Assembly: GCA_030549775.1 (NCBI GenBank)
Contig: CM060173.1
Location: forward strand, 35,277,110 to 35,341,109
Origin: Tamarix chinensis
Lineage: Eukaryota > Streptophyta > Magnoliopsida > Caryophyllales > Tamaricaceae
DNA: 64,000 bases
Reading direction: 5' to 3'
The position numbers were made by a program, and so were the translations under genes. This document shows, one piece after another, positions 46,453 to 60,525 of this stretch. Positions within the stretch are counted from its first letter, which is position 1, and every line of letters begins with the position of its first letter. Under the pieces are notes generated by a model. That model was not told where the DNA came from and ran no database searches. It saw nothing but the letters and a program-made list of their open reading frames with translations.

Positions 46453-46890
46453 AAATCCTTCACCATTCTCTCATTAGCTACATTCGTATGAGATCCATTA
46501 TCAATGATAACTTGGCAAACTATATCTCCCACTCATTTAGTTTTTAATATCTTTTCTCATTAATTAGGTTTCTCACTAGCTAGGATGAGGTATTCTTTCT
46601 AATACATAACAAGTATTTTCCTCCTCCTCTGACACACTAGAAATTTCTTCAGTAGGCTCAAATTCACTATTGGCTTCCCCTTTTAGGATCTTTTGGTTGT
46701 TACTACTCCCTTATGAATCTTCATCATGGTCAACACGTGAGTTTACATACCTTCCCCTTTCTATATTAATTGGTTTTATTGCACTCCTATTCCATCTCTA
46801 TAGAACTCCCTTTGTTCTTAAATATTTAAGACGGATTCTTCTTTGGAAAATCTCGATTCCAATCTTTGTAATTGTGTTTATATTGTAATA
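46453..46890 (-). pseudogene. gypsy gag-protease fragment interrupted by element 2
   Basis: Minus-strand reading gives HDEDS, a stop, an acidic stretch (EFEPTEEISSVSEEEENTCY), then CQVIIDNGSHTNVANERMVK. This is the gag tail and protease active-site region of another gypsy element. It stops exactly at the LTR of element 2 (46452), so element 2 inserted here. Confidence 0.7.
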
Positions 46891-48505
46891 ATTTACCTAA
46901 GTTAAGCATTGATTGCTTATAGATTTGTTGAGAGCATTTGAATGGACTCAAACATGGCTAGAAAATTTGGTTCCTGTTCCATGTTTTGGACTCACTACAA
47001 CACTTAATCACAAGTTAGAATAATAGTTAGGGTGTTAGTTAGGAAATGAAAATCAACACAATGTCACCCTTTAGTTCTTGGTTAGTTCTTGTAAAAAAAA
47101 TTATTACTAATGAATCAAACACATGGAAAGCAATCACATATACTACATACAAAACTAAATGAACACGTTTGACACCTATCTTCCTAACTTCTTGATGTAA
47201 AATTTAACAAGTTCACAATCATTCACTTCAAAACCCATATCAAGTATCAAGCATGGTTGGATGTTTTTATGTTTAATTTTATTATTGCAAAGGCAAAAAA
47301 CTGATATAAACTTATTATACTCAATTATTCTACACATACATTCAACCAAACCATAAAAAATAGATGAGTTAATGTTAAGGGAAAACACATAAACATTTGA
47401 TAATGTGCTACATCAACTAAGTATTATCACAAACTAAATTCCTATTCGGTCGATTCTACACATATATTTTGATCACCACACGTGATCATCTAGCAAAAAT
47501 AAAAATAAAAAGAAACATGTAATACATCATGCAAAATGAGTATTATCAATTGTATAAGACTACACACAACATGCACAAACATAATTTATCTATGATTTCC
47601 AAAAAGATTTCATGCAAGTTTGTGTTGATTCGTTGCATGTGCTTTCTTAAGTTTTTTTTTTCATTTTAAGATTCATGCATCTAATTATATACACCATGAA
47701 TATCCTACTTAGTAACATTAGAATGATATCAATATTAAGAAAGCATTCATCAAGATTAAAACAATTCAATTAAGAAGAATCAAGAACCTTACTAAGACTT
47801 TCAATGGTGCCATTCGTTGATGATGACACTTGGTGATAACTTTTCACCTATGATGTAAACTCCAAAAAAAGATTTGATACCAAATTTGATATGGAAGATC
47901 ATGGATGAATAATCTTATACAATATAGGACCTTTATTTTGTTATCATACGTTGTAGAGCAATTCAAAAAATAAATATTATTTTCAACATGTGTTGGCTAA
48001 TTTCAATGACTTTAGTAATGTGATATTGATCTAATGCAAGATCAAATCACTTCAATAAATAAATTTCTTATTTCTCTAGAGAATAATCTGCAAATCCTAA
48101 AAAAACTCACTTTGGTATGGTGAAGCTTACGATGGAGGGTAGTGCAAGAAGCTAGAGATATAGAGGATGGAGTTGAAACTAGTGTAGATTATTTGGTGGA
48201 AGTGGTATAGAGGATTAAAGGTGGGTGATTGGCTACAAAGGGAGATGCTGAATTAAAAGGGGGAAGGTGGTAGGTGCTCACAACGTGTGTTTGTGATGGT
48301 GTAGGGGAGACACATACATAGTGATGGTAGTTTCTATAAAATAAAACAAAGCCTAGAAAGGGAAGGGGAGAAAGGAGAAGATAAAGAAGAAGAATGTTCG
48401 ACAATTTGAGGGTGGTTCTACTATGAGGTCACAAACAAAAAGAGGGTAGGGGTTGGAGGCAAGGTAGATTATGGAAAAGTTGGTTGAGGAAGTTAGCGGT
48501 CTATC

Positions 48506-48540
<35 letters not shown>

Positions 48541-49399
48541 GGGTTAGGTAATGCAGTAGGATGGTGGAACCTAATGTCACCTAGAGAGGAGTTGTAGAAA
48601 GGCTATGAGAGCTATGTTTAGTTGGGGTGGTGTAGTGGGATTTGAGGTTAGGTCAAGGGAGTGAGGTGTATGCGTGTGTATGTATATATTCGTGTAGTGA
48701 AAGGGTGAGCTTGATGGGTGAGTAGAGTGAGGTGATGCATTATGGGTTTGATAGATAGGTGAGATGAGGGAGACATAGAAAATGATTAGGGGAGGAAAAA
48801 AAGGAATGGAAAGGGATTTATGTGAGAGATATGGTTGAAAGGGATAAGATAGAAATATTTAATTTATTTTTAGGTTTAGTTTGGATAGGTGGGGGTATTA
48901 GGTAGGAAAAATAACTAGGTTTGGGATAGGTTTTAGAAAGAAAGGAAAGAGGCATACTAATTTGGGGAAAATATTCAAGAAATTATTTGGATTACGGGCC
49001 AAAGGTTATTAATAAAATAATTAAGATAAGGTATAAGGGTTAGTTTTGAAGAAAAAGGCTAAACACCTAAAAGAAAAGGTTATGAAGTTTCGAGGTGTTA
49101 AAGGATTTCAATCATGACTTAACCAAATTTGATACATTAAATGAGTTAATTTATTTATGCTAAGAAATGAATTCTTCTTATTCAAGAATCATTCGATAAC
49201 ATATGTATTCCAAATTAGCCATCAAAATCCTCCAAAGGTAGTTAGTGATTCTACCATTAATTATTGACCAATTTAATGCATCCAATATGTCAGTTAATTT
49301 ATACTAATAAATGTATTCTCAACATCAAAGAATCATGTCATAGCACAATACCACTTCTTAAATCATACTAAGGTTAAATGAAGGCATATACAAATTTAA
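46891..49399. other. Repeat-like stretch without a recognised gene
   Basis: AT-rich to 48.1 kb, then a G-rich kilobase (48.1-48.85 kb) like the islands of the long LTRs. Near 49092-49106 the string GAAGTTTCGAGGTGTTA is the inverse of a TAACACCTCGAAACTTC LTR start, hinting at a decayed inverted long LTR. No flanking duplication was found. Confidence 0.35.
48511..48536. repeat. (GT)n microsatellite
   Basis: Thirteen GT units within the G-rich stretch. Confidence 0.98.
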
Positions 49400-50439
49400 G
49401 ATGAACTTGTTGATTAGTTGAATAAATAAGTCAAATGGTATTAGGCAACAAAACATTAGAGTCCTATATCAAAACTAGTGTATTATTCTAAGAGAAGCTG
49501 ATTTGTTTGACCTTATGACTATAGAACCTAGCAATCAATTTGGTTAACAAGTCAATTATTCTAGGGTCTAGTTGGATGGTTAGGTAAAAACCACCTGATG
49601 GGTTCAAATAAGGAAAAAGCTAAAAGTCACCAAAGACAAACTAATCGATATATAGGTTAAGCTAAGCATTCGACTCTTTTATACACTAATCGATATGTTT
49701 GGTCTAACTAGGTGATCAGTTTATACACAAAAGACATTCTTAGGAATTCCAAATATAATTTAGACTTCCATTACAAACCATATCATTACCATTATATAAA
49801 CGAAAATTAGACATGCCCAAATACTAAATCATGTTGTATTTTTAGAGAATTATCAAATTATTAGTCCATATTTCCTCAAAATATAGTAACTTATGACATG
49901 AATCATCATAATACTAATACTATAACCATATAATTACATGAAAATCAAAGGTTACAACTTACACTAGCACACATACTCATTCACTCCACACCTCAAGGAA
50001 AAATGAATTACCTAGAAAAGCTTAGATAAACCCCACTCAGTATGGAAACATTAGGTTAAAATACGCAACTCACCAACACCATAAAAAAGAATAAAAACTA
50101 AAAAATATCTTTAAAAATCATATAAACAAAAAAAATGAATACCCTAGTCACATATATCTGAACAATCTAGACATAACTAGGCCCAAAATCTAATTTTCAC
50201 AAGTTAATAAAACATAAGAAAATTAACCCATACAGATTAATCATAATATAAACCCAACTCAATTCAACTTATCATAATCAAATATGAAGTTAGGGTTTAT
50301 GACAAAAATCTTTTAAAGTATTGAAGTTTCTTGTGATTATTCAAGGAGACATGACCATTAGTTGTTAAAGGAAGAATAAGGAATAAATATATTCAAGTGA
50401 GAATTTATAAATATATAAAAAAGAATTAAACCATTAAAT
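49400..50439 (+). repeat. Second copy of the 38.5-39.4 kb repeat
   Basis: Collinear with 38.5-39.4 kb in the same orientation. Shared strings include gatgggttcaaata, attagacatgccyaaatact, catactcattcac and ttaaaggaagaa. It is broken at 50444 by a solo-LTR-like element. Confidence 0.65.
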
Positions 50440-50444
50440 GTCAC

Positions 50445-53400
50445 TGTAAAACCCCAAAATCAAGACTTGAAAATTTCGTTTAAATTTTATTTTGTGGAAG
50501 CGAAAATTGTAAAACAGTGGATGTTACCGCCATACCTAATATAAGTCTGGTCTCCTCACCATCCTTATGTCAAGTGCTAAGGCTTAAAATAAGTTAAACC
50601 AAACAAAATGTAAGAGAAGTACAATACATAATCAAGGGTTTTACAAAGAAAGATTATCCATATAAAAGGACCATTTAGATAATTAAGTAACTAACAATTT
50701 TTGGAAACTAAATAAAACGGGGCACACGAAGGTGCAACAGTAGTTTCCCTTACACTCATCCGGTCCATCAAATATTACAAGGAAAGGGAAATAGGGACAG
50801 GTTCCACTCACTCCCTTAGCCAAACTAGTCGTTTGGATGATGCTCCTCAAAATCCTTCAACCACTACATGCCACTGACATACTCCTCTGAAAAGTGATAG
50901 CATCAGTACGACTTCCTCGTAATGAGTAAATCACAACACCTCCGTAGAGGTAGAATACTTATATATACAATTATCATAAAAATAAGGAATTCAATAAAAC
51001 ATACGATCACATGCAAGCCACGATTTTATGACAAAATTCCACATCACAATTATTGATACTAGTTAGATCAAAATCCCTAGCAAAGGCATTGAAAACATGC
51101 TTATAAATATCACAACCATTTCAATTTACCAACGATCATACATTATAGCATAATAGGAAGAATTGGTGACATTCCAAACAATCTAACTAAGTGCAGGTCA
51201 AGCCTAATCCAATTATTATAGATGTATTATGGTGGGTGTGTAATCCAATTATATCATTTATATATCAATTCTCAAGTGGAATACAATCCCATATCTAAGA
51301 CAATATCATCAAGGAGGTGGTACCAAAATAATTCACTCAATTACAGGGTAAAGCTCACCAAGTAAGCCACACGACATATTAGCCATCCATACTAAACCTC
51401 AGAACTCAAGTCCTTAAGTACGCGTACCCCCTATAGGGTATATGGAATACCTATAGAGAAAAAGTGAGCCCCTTGACCCAAAGGCCCAAACTATGCACTT
51501 GGGGGCCAAATCCGAGGCACAAGATTCATTTCCAAACTCAAGTCTTCCTCTTTAAGTGGTTAACATCTTATGAAATTCCAGGTTATTAATTTAAGAATAA
51601 TAAGGTTCATAATATTACAACTTTGCATCAATCCATCAACCAAGGGACCACGAGGGTCACAGCAATCAACGATCCAATGTCAAATCCAAAAGACCACAAG
51701 GGTCACAACAATTCCAAGCCAACACGACCTAGGGTTAGGCATCATTCCATAGCCCGAATAATTATCCAATTTAGTTATTCAATCTATTTATCCAATTATT
51801 TCCAAAATTATTCTAAGGCTAACACTTAATTCAGCTGGTCCAATTATTCACTTTGAATCACATTTTGCCCTAATGACCAAAATACCCTTCAACCTATAAC
51901 TACCACATTTTCCTTTACTTTATTACCAGGTTTATATCCATAGAATATTTGTCATGAAAAAGCTAACATAAAATAGCTAACGATAATTTAACATATAATA
52001 ATTTCTTTAGTACGGCAAAAGACCATATTACCCCTAACTATTCACCATACATGGTACATGTATACAATCTTAGCATGCATTTCTAGCACATCATAATATT
52101 CATGCAATTAGCATGAATAACTTTTAAATACGAATCATGGTATATAAAATTTATATTTTTACCCCTAGAACATGAAACACATAATAATCACCATTTAAAC
52201 ACTTTTATACTCTAAATCTAACATGCTATACATCCAAAATTATCTAAAATATCTACGAAACACATTTAACTCATTTGTAGGTCTACCATGAAACATGAAA
52301 AATTTTTGGTTGGACTCTAACCCTAAACATGCACATTTCTCTTTAGCATAAACCATATATGTTCTCATAAACATACACTCTCAAATTTTAGAGGACTACC
52401 TAGGCATATAAAAATTAGCATGGCAACATATATTAGTCTGCACATCATAATATTCACATAGAACGAACTACGACATGCTTCCATTTCCCAAAAAAATACA
52501 AGTCACTTGATATCCTCAACCTAGCATGATTTTTATCCTAGAAAACTTACCTATCATCTTCACATAAGATTCTACCATCTACGGATTAGTTTGATTTACC
52601 TTAGATCTAAGAAAAATAATACCACGAAGAGCTTCTTCCAAGGATACCTTAAACGGGGTCGATATTACCTAAAAATATATAGCACCATCCACAACTATGC
52701 ATGCATTAGTATCTATGATAAATAAAATAATAAAATGATAAACAATATGAACTATTGCCCAAAATAATATTAGGGAATTAACCAAGGTTGCTGGTGCATG
52801 GAACTACTACGTACCACACACACCGAAGGGTAAAATACTTACACCGGAATTAGTTGCTGCTTAGAGAGGTAAATCATGAGGGGATAGGGAAGCTTGGCAA
52901 GGCTGTAGGTTGAGTGATTTTTGGGAAGGGGTTTGGAGGTCAAAGGGAGCATTTTGGGGGTTGCAAACAAGAGTATCTAATGTTGGAAGTAGGGGAGAAG
53001 GAGAGGATTTGTAGGGAGAAAAAGAGAGGAGAAAAAGGGAGAGGGAAGGAGGGATGGTGCTGCAGGTCGGGGTTGAAGAAGGGAAGGGAAAAATAAGGAA
53101 AGATGGGGCTACTACAAGGGTTGGTTGGGTTGTATGTTGTAGGTTAGTTGAGTGGAAGATGGGTGTCGAATGCATAGGAGAAGGGACAAAGGTCTACAAG
53201 AGACAGGTTGTTATGTGGGAAAAGGAAGGAAATGGATGGGTAGCTAGCTAGGAAGGTTGAGTAGGTGCGCAGGCTTTGAGGAGAATGGGATGGGGGCTAC
53301 CGATTGGTTGGGGGCTGCTGCATGTTGCTGGGTTAGTTAGGGAGGTTGGTTGGGTTGTGGTTGCTACAATTGCAGGGGTTGTGATTGCGTGAGGGAGGAG

Positions 53401-54090
53401 AGTAGCAGGGAGGGTGATGGGATGTGTTTGGGGAAGAAGAAAGGCTGCATGGTTAGTGGCTAGGATAAATAGGAGTGTAGGGTGGAGAGGTAGTGCACAT
53501 GTATGGAAGAAATGTGGTAGAAGGCTGCATGGGGGAAGAAGGTGCTCGACAGGTTGGGGGGAGATTAGGCTGAGATAAGAGTGGGGAAAATGATGGGGAT
53601 TCAGTTAGATTTTAGTTAACAAAAATACCCAATATTATTAGGCTTTTAAGAGTATAGATACCAAGGAAAAATCTTACCTATTTAATATTTTATTTTCACC
53701 ATTATTCTCACTATTATTATCATGATCAATATTATTTTTTTTAGTGCTATCGCTACTGCTCTTTATTATCATAATTATTTCTAACATTATTATTCTCACA
53801 ATTATTGTTATCAACAATACTTATCATAAGGCTATTGTTATTACCATCCTTTCTATTTTGATTACTATCTACACTCTTCTTATTATCGTTGTTATTACCA
53901 TCATTAACTTTTATCTTCCTCTACTGATATATACACTAGCTTGGGTTATCATCATATTGTAATAACTATAGACTTACTCATAACAACGAGATGTTCATTC
54001 TAAAAAGAATCCTATGATTTATTACGCCTGCTAATCCAATTTTAAGTCTTAGATATTTAAATTAAGGATTTATTAAAATGGGGTATTATA
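50445..54090 (+). mobile_element. Diverged long solo-LTR-like element, copy 5 (about 3.6 kb)
   Basis: It begins TGTAAAACCCCAAAATCAAG, followed by the family box ATGTTACCGCCATACCTA and AAGTGCTAAGGCTTAA. It ends near AAAATGGGGTATTATA. Flanks GTCAC and GTAAT match at only three of five positions, so the duplication is decayed or the end is misplaced. It has a short ACCACRAGGGTCACA repeat (51645-51710), a few TTACCC-type motifs (51850-52050) and a G-rich island (52850-53600). Confidence 0.65.
52850..53600. other. G-rich island, copy 5
   Basis: GGGAGAGGAAGGAGG and GGTTGGTTGGG runs, matching in position the islands of the other copies. The minus-strand frame 52861-53175 is Ser/Pro-rich with no domain. 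Confidence 0.5.
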
Positions 54091-54719
54091 GTAATCCTAT
54101 CTAGAATTACTCTTAGTATTCTTAGGTAGGATTATTCAATCACAAAGAATAAATTAACCAAGTGATTTACTCGTATTATATTTGAATATACTCAACCATC
54201 ATCTTACAATATTGTCAACACCATGCTTATATAGGAGTCTTACATTGCTAACTAGAAAAATAATTTAGATGTCTAATACATAAGTAGCTAACTACCATAT
54301 AAACTAGTATTAACAATGTAATTATATCCTATATAAGTAATGAATCAACAATGAATACAACAAAAAATGGAGGCTACTTAGTACATGAAAACAACTAACA
54401 TGAATCTTAATCAAAATAATGATGTTAACTTGAAATGTTGACTAGGCCTCCTGACTTGTAGAGTTAACTTTTATGCATAATATCTCCCTTTTTAATAGCT
54501 CATAATACATGAAATCTTATGTATCTTAACTTATTAAAACTCTTGATCTTCTTCCTACAAATATGTTATATACCTGCAAGAGTGATTGAAATTAACATCA
54601 TTAAGGTTTGCCATATTATTATTATAAAATATATATAATGTGATCAGTTCCATTATCAAATATGCCAAATCAATATCATTTGAGGATATATGGATTATTA
54701 TGGATCATTCACCCCAAAA
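54091..54719. other. Short AT-rich stretch, nothing recognised
   Basis: No coding or structural signal was seen between the end of copy 5 and the gypsy remnant. Confidence 0.5.
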
Positions 54720-56882
54720 TGAGAAGAATTTGTCCTCAAATTGACATAACTTAAGTAAGGAGACAAATCGCCAACATTAAATGTCCTCGAAACATTGGCA
54801 TATAGTTCTAGAAGTTCATGTTTGGTCAAAAAATTTTAAGGTTTTTAAATGGTTCGTCTTCTCTTGATATTTTTTTTATTTTTTCTTAGATTAGAAAATC
54901 TTTCTTTACGCAAATGTAACCACATTAAATCACTAAGAGAAAATATTTATTGAGTGTAATGTTTGATAGCTTTTTTGTTTTTTTGTATTAGTTAATTCTA
55001 TGTTTCCCTTGATTTGTAGATGAAGATTTTGTAAGAACTATACTCATTCCATAGCCTCATAGCTTTTAAGTCCACCTTTCTTTAAGATATCATATCAATT
55101 GTATGAAAGGATTCACTCCATGCAAAGTATTTAATGAACTTGAACGTTTAGTACTTGAAGGACTTTTGATTATAAGTAAACTTTGCATAACCAAACTTAA
55201 TATCCTAATCTCTAGTACTCTTACTTACCAATCCTCTTAACTAAGTGCCAAGAGTACGATTTGTAACTTTAATTTTTCTATCGGTTTATGGATGTTGTGA
55301 AGTACTAAATAAATACTTGGTGCCTAATATGTGCCATAATGTTTTCAAAAAGTAACTAAGAAAATGTATGTCCCCATTTAAAATAATACTTTTAAGTATA
55401 CCTTTTAGTCTCACAGTTTCTTTGAAATATAAATCAGTGACATATATAGTAACATAATCTTTATTACATGGAACAAAATGAGCCATCATAGAAAGCCTAT
55501 CTACCATGGCCATAATATAATCTTACTACTTTATGTTCTATGTATCCCTAAGATAAATTCCATACTAACTCCTTCCTATGGTTGAGCTAGCATAAGTAAT
55601 GGTGTATATAAGCCTTTGTAAAAGAAAACTTTACTCTTCTTATAAGTAACACATCAGTTTACTATAATTTTAACACCTTTTATCATGAGTGGATAATAGA
55701 AATTTTCTTATGATATCTCTAATGCTTTTTTAGTACTAAAATGGCCTGTAATAGATCATTCATGTACCTATTTTATTAGTAAATCCCTTATACTTAACCT
55801 CGGTACACAAAGTCTATTAAGTTTAAATAAGAATCCATCTTGTATTATATAATTTGCATGGTTTCCATTTTCTTCAAATGCCCAACATTCTTCATCAAAA
55901 TCTTCATCATTACGGTTCATTTCTTTTCACATTTCAAAACCAAATAATTTAGTATCCAACATGACAAGTGATGTGGATCTTGTAGAAAGAGCATCGACTA
56001 CGATCGTTTCTTTTCCATCAAAGTGTTTGATAGAGAACACACAAGATTGTAAGAAGTTTACCCACTTTGCATGTCTTGGACTTATTTTCTTTTGACTGAG
56101 TAAATATTTCAAAATTTTATGATCAGAATGTAATACAAAGGATTTAGGCCTTAAATAATGACTTCAAATCTCTAAAGTACATATGATGGTAAAGAACAAC
56201 TCATTCTAGTACCATTTAGTTTTTCACTGAAGTATGTTATAGGTCTTTTTTATTGTGAAAGAACTCCTCCAATACCTACCCCACTAGCATCACAATTTAC
56301 CTCAAATATTAGGTCAAAATAATGAATAGATAATATAGAAGAACCGCACAATTTATTCTTGAGAGTATGAAAGGCTTTACTAGTAAGAAAAATAGTAAGG
56401 TTTGAATTGATATATTTTTTCTCCCTAAAAAGAGATGATTTTTCTATTCAGTCATAACAAACACACTCCGCCTTAATGCAAATAATCATTTCCCATATAT
56501 GTAAGAATCGGCTCTTTTTAGCCTTAGGTGGTTGTGCATAATCACATTGAGATAGTTTCAAGTTATATTTCTTTTTATTTTCAAGAAAAACATATCCATT
56601 AGTTATATCATCACGAGTTGCATTTGTATCATATTATCATGGTATTCATAGTAAAATACCACAAGCATCCATTGGCAAAACATCACATAATAACTCATAA
56701 CGGAATTCACTATGCAAAAAGTAATAAGGGTTTGTTTAGTCACCTTAGTTCCTTTGTCCTTATTAAGCCAATATAAATATTACTTAGGATGTGTAGTAGT
56801 CACTAGTTCTAGTTTTTTGACCATTTTCTCACTAGCAATATTAGCACATGAAACCTTATTTATTACAACCCTACAAACGTTA
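54720..56882 (-). pseudogene. Third Ty3/gypsy remnant (protease, RNase H, integrase; RT lost)
   Basis: From right to left on the minus strand. Protease (56430-56882): SEKMVKKLELVTTTHPK, then CDVLPMDACGIL-like text. RNase H (about 56210-56400): NCDASGVGIGGVLSQ. The RNase H end and HHCC region include KYLLSQKKISPRHAKWVNF. The integrase core begins MAMVDRLSMMAHFVPC. A C-terminus near 54930 reads LHLRKEK. Reverse transcriptase between protease and RNase H is deleted. Many stops. The tail near 54720-54750 still reads like the CRM-type end. It is cut at 56883 by an inverted long LTR. Confidence 0.8.
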
Positions 56883-57199
56883 TGTAATCCCATAAAATTT
56901 TAAAATCCTATAATTTCATAAATAACTTTTATTTAGGATAAATTAGCTTTTAAATCTAGTTAATTTAATTGTTTTATGAATTTTTGAGTATATAAAATTG
57001 GATATAAATATTTAATAAATAAAATAAATATTTTATTATACTCATTTTATTTAAATAAATTTCCAAACCAATATTTTTCCTAAAATTAACTTTTAAAGCC
57101 CATATATTTAATTATATTAAATTAAATTATTAAATAAATTTATTACCCAAAAATATTACATTTTATTATTTTATAAATTAAATTATTTATTTTTCCTAT

Positions 57200-58440
57200 T
57201 TTTTATTTTTCCCTTTTTCTTTTTTTTCTTTCCTTTCTCCTTTTTCTCTTTTTTCCTTATTTCTTTCTTTTTCCTTTTTCTTCCTTTGGGCTACCAGCAC
57301 CCCAGCCTACCCTGTCTTCCTTGAACTTGGGTTGTAGGCCCGCTTCCTCTCCTTCCTCTCCTTCTCCCGTGTGCATCACCCAACCCAGCCTCTTCTTCCT
57401 TTTTTTTTTCACGCTAGGCCAGCCCATCCTCCTCCTTTTCTTTCCTTCCTTCTCCCTCGACTAGGTCAGCCCACACCCTTCTTCCTTTTTGCCTGGCCTA
57501 CACACAACCTCCCCTTTCTTTCTTTCTTATTTTTCCTTTCCTTTGATGACATACCCGACCACCTCCGCCATCTCCGACAACCCGACCTACAACCCTCATC
57601 CTCCCTACTACTCTCCCTATCTCTCTCTCCTCCTTGTCATTTTTCTTGTCCTATCTCAACCCCACCGCCTCTCTCTCTCCTCACCCATGCCCTGCCTCTC
57701 TCTTCCCTCTCCATGCCATTATATACTCCTACCACCCTACCGCCACCCTACCGAGCCCCCTATTCCCTCCTTTTCTCTCCCTCTTCTTTTTCTTCTTCCT
57801 TCCCTACTACGTCCTGCCATTTTTGAGCCATCCATCCCCTTCCTTGATCTTCTTTCTCTCCCTTTCTTCTCCTTCCATCTCCCTCCCTGTTTTTGCACCA
57901 CCGCCCCATTCCGCAACTTCCACTGCTATACCAGCCACCTACACCACCCTCTACCTCACCCATACACCACCACACCACCCCTCGAGACACCCTACATCTC
58001 CCTTCTTCCTCCCCTCTTCTTTTTCTCTTCTTTTTCTTCCTTCTTTGCAGCCACCTTGCACCTCCTCTTTCCACCGTCATTCTGCTGCCTTTGCCGCCAC
58101 CTAAGCCACCAAACCTATGCCTGCAACCTCCTCTACCAGCCCCACACCTCTTTTGGCTGAAACCATCACCTATAGCCCCTCATTTTCCTCCTCCCTTTTC
58201 CTTCCTTCTCAGCCCCTCCACCTCTACAGCCACCTACGCAGCCTCGCTACCGCCGCCGCTGCTGCCCTTGTTCGCCGTCAACCTATCTCCGACCACCACC
58301 TACACCCCCTCTTCACTCCTAAACCCTTCCCTTGCCATATATCCTCCCCCACCTGCCCTTTTTTTTAGTCCCAAAACCATAACCTGAAAACACCACTCCT
58401 TCCTCCCTTTCTTACCATTTCAAGCCCTTACCCCTCTTAT
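57200..58440. other. Pyrimidine-rich GC island, copy 4
   Basis: The inverted counterpart of the copy-1 island. It is open in several frames on the + strand (for example 57371-57826, 57489-58160 and 57893-58387) as Pro/Ser/Leu-rich low-complexity text. The end SLAIYPPPPALFFSPK resembles the copy-1 minus-strand SSPK end (near 12410). Similarity follows from LTR homology and does not prove a protein. Confidence 0.55.
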
Positions 58441-58448
58441 TTTGCATG

Positions 58449-58478
58449 CAGCTCATGTTGCATAAGTAGTATGAGCTG
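58449..58478. other. Stem-loop at the island edge, copy 4
   Basis: CAGCTCAT (58449-58456) pairs with ATGAGCTG (58471-58478). It is the counterpart of the perfect stem at 12323-12346. Confidence 0.6.
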
Positions 58479-59099
58479 CTGTATGCCTTGGCATATTTTG
58501 TTTAATAAGTTTTAAGGTATAATAATATTTTAAGTTAAGTATTTCATTAATTACGTGTTATAAAGTCTTATGCTTTTGGTTTTCTTATTTCTAATGTGAT
58601 AAATATTTATATTATTTTTAGGTATTGCTTTTTCTAATCAATGCTTGAATCTTTAATGGGAATACCGATAAAGTTTTTGTTGCGGGAATTAAGGTAATCG
58701 TTAAACCCCACTCGAATGCATGGATAAACGTATAATAACACATTAGGCTTTTTAATATATTATTATGCATGATATATGTCCTTTAATATAATGTATATAT
58801 TTGCCTGTATTGATTGATAAAAAGGAAAGCATGTTAGTTTATATGCTATATGTGGAAATATTACTTAAGGAAGGAGTTTGGTTATTAATAAAAATGTTGA
58901 GCACTTATCCATGATATATTATGATATTGTGATCATTAATACATGAATAATATTATTGTGAGCCATAGGGGCATTTTAGTAATATGTCTTATGCAAGAAT
59001 GTGGCCTAATATGTGTGCATGATAATGAGTATTATATTAAATATAATAGTTGTGGAGTCGGATAATGAGAATGGAGTATTAATATTACTATTTTATGTA

Positions 59100-59860
59100 G
59101 GGATGATAATTTAATAAAAGTGATGTAATAAGGGGCAAAATGCTCCTTTGTAAGTAAAAGGGATATTACAGTAATTTAGGGAGTGAAAGGTAAAATGGTA
59201 ATTTTAGGAGTAATGGGTAAAACGGTAATTATAGGAGTGAAGGGTAAAATGGTAATTTTGGAAGTAAAGGGGGTAAAAAGGTAATTTTGGAAGTAAAGGG
59301 GTAAAATGGTAATTTTATAAGCCAAAGGGTATGATGGTAATTTTGGAAAATTAAGGGTATTATGGTGATGTTGGAAGTGAAGGGCGAAATGGTAATTTTA
59401 TAATTAAAGGGCAATATGGTAATTTGTAAGTGAAAAGGGTAAAATGGTAATTTTGGAAGTGAAGGGTAAAATGGTAATTTTAGAGGCAAGGACAAAAAGG
59501 TAATTTATAAGTGAAAAGGGTAATTTGGTAATTTAACCAACTAAAGGGTAATTTGGTAATTATGATAATGAAGATGGGTAATTTGGTAATTTGACCAACT
59601 AAAGGGTAATTTGTTAATTATAATAAAGGAGAATGGCAAATTGGTAATCAAACCAACCAAATGGAAAATATGTTAAGTGTAACAATTATGAAGGGTAGTT
59701 GTGACCTAATAGGTATGAGAGATAACTTAGTAACCTAAATTGAGCGAGGGGTAATTTGGTAACTAGGCACCAAGGAGGGTAATATGGTAATCTATTAAGT
59801 AAGGAAGGGATGACTTAGCAATTATATAAGTAAGGGGTAAACGAGTAATTTGTATCCAAC
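59100..59860 (-). repeat. Degenerate TTACC array, copy 4
   Basis: On the + strand: repeated GGTAATTTTGGAAGTRAAGGGTAAAAT-type units, the inverse of the array in copies 1 and 3. It is shorter (about 0.76 kb). Confidence 0.9.
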
Positions 59861-60157
59861 ATGTCGTTGTGATAGCGAAATTTCGTAATATGACTCAAGT
59901 AACAGTGAATAGCAAGATAAGAGTATTTGATAATTAGTAAGTATCATGAGAATGAATCTTAAATTGGAATTGGATGAGATTATGGTGGCCTTAATGATTC
60001 CTCTATGTTACCTTAGATAACCGTTTGAATAAGAAATATCTAACGATATCAGAACAATTAAAATCGAATAAGTATCTGATTATTGTGCTTTTCATGATCA
60101 CCTTAATTAAGACACCAATACTTTAAGTGAAAGACCTCAAGATCAGGAATGGTGGCT

Positions 60158-60180
60158 CTTTGGGGTTCGCTACCCTAAAG
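60158..60180 (-). other. Hairpin stem 2, copy 4 variant
   Basis: On the minus strand CTTTAGGG-tagcgaa-CCCCAAAG. Compared with copies 1 and 3, one pair changes C-G to T-A, keeping pairing, and one position becomes a mismatch. Confidence 0.6.
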
Positions 60181-60525
60181 ATGTAGTTTAGCACACAGTT
60201 ATTCTGGTATTTGCTAGTGTGCCTTTATGCCTTAGCCATGCTCTATATCTTACTCTATCTAACTCTACGGACCTATTTAGGGGGTATGCATACTTATGCA
60301 CTAGTAAGACCAGGGTACCTTTGCGTCTCTATGTTGATGGTTGAAGGGTGCTCAGTAGCTTTTATGCACTAGTGCGACCTGTGTACCTTTGTGTCCCGGG
60401 ATCTTGATCTCCCTATTGAGGCAAATAAATGGAATTGTTGTACTAATTAAAAAGGAAAAACACTAAGTGTGAAAGTGAAAGACTAATGAGCCGGGTCAAG
60501 TTGAATTATATTATGAGTACTGATC

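Noticed and set aside
57371..58387. Overlapping long open frames on the + strand in the inverted LTR
   Set aside because: Same compositional effect as the copy-1 island, seen in the inverse orientation; three overlapping frames of similar character argue against coding.
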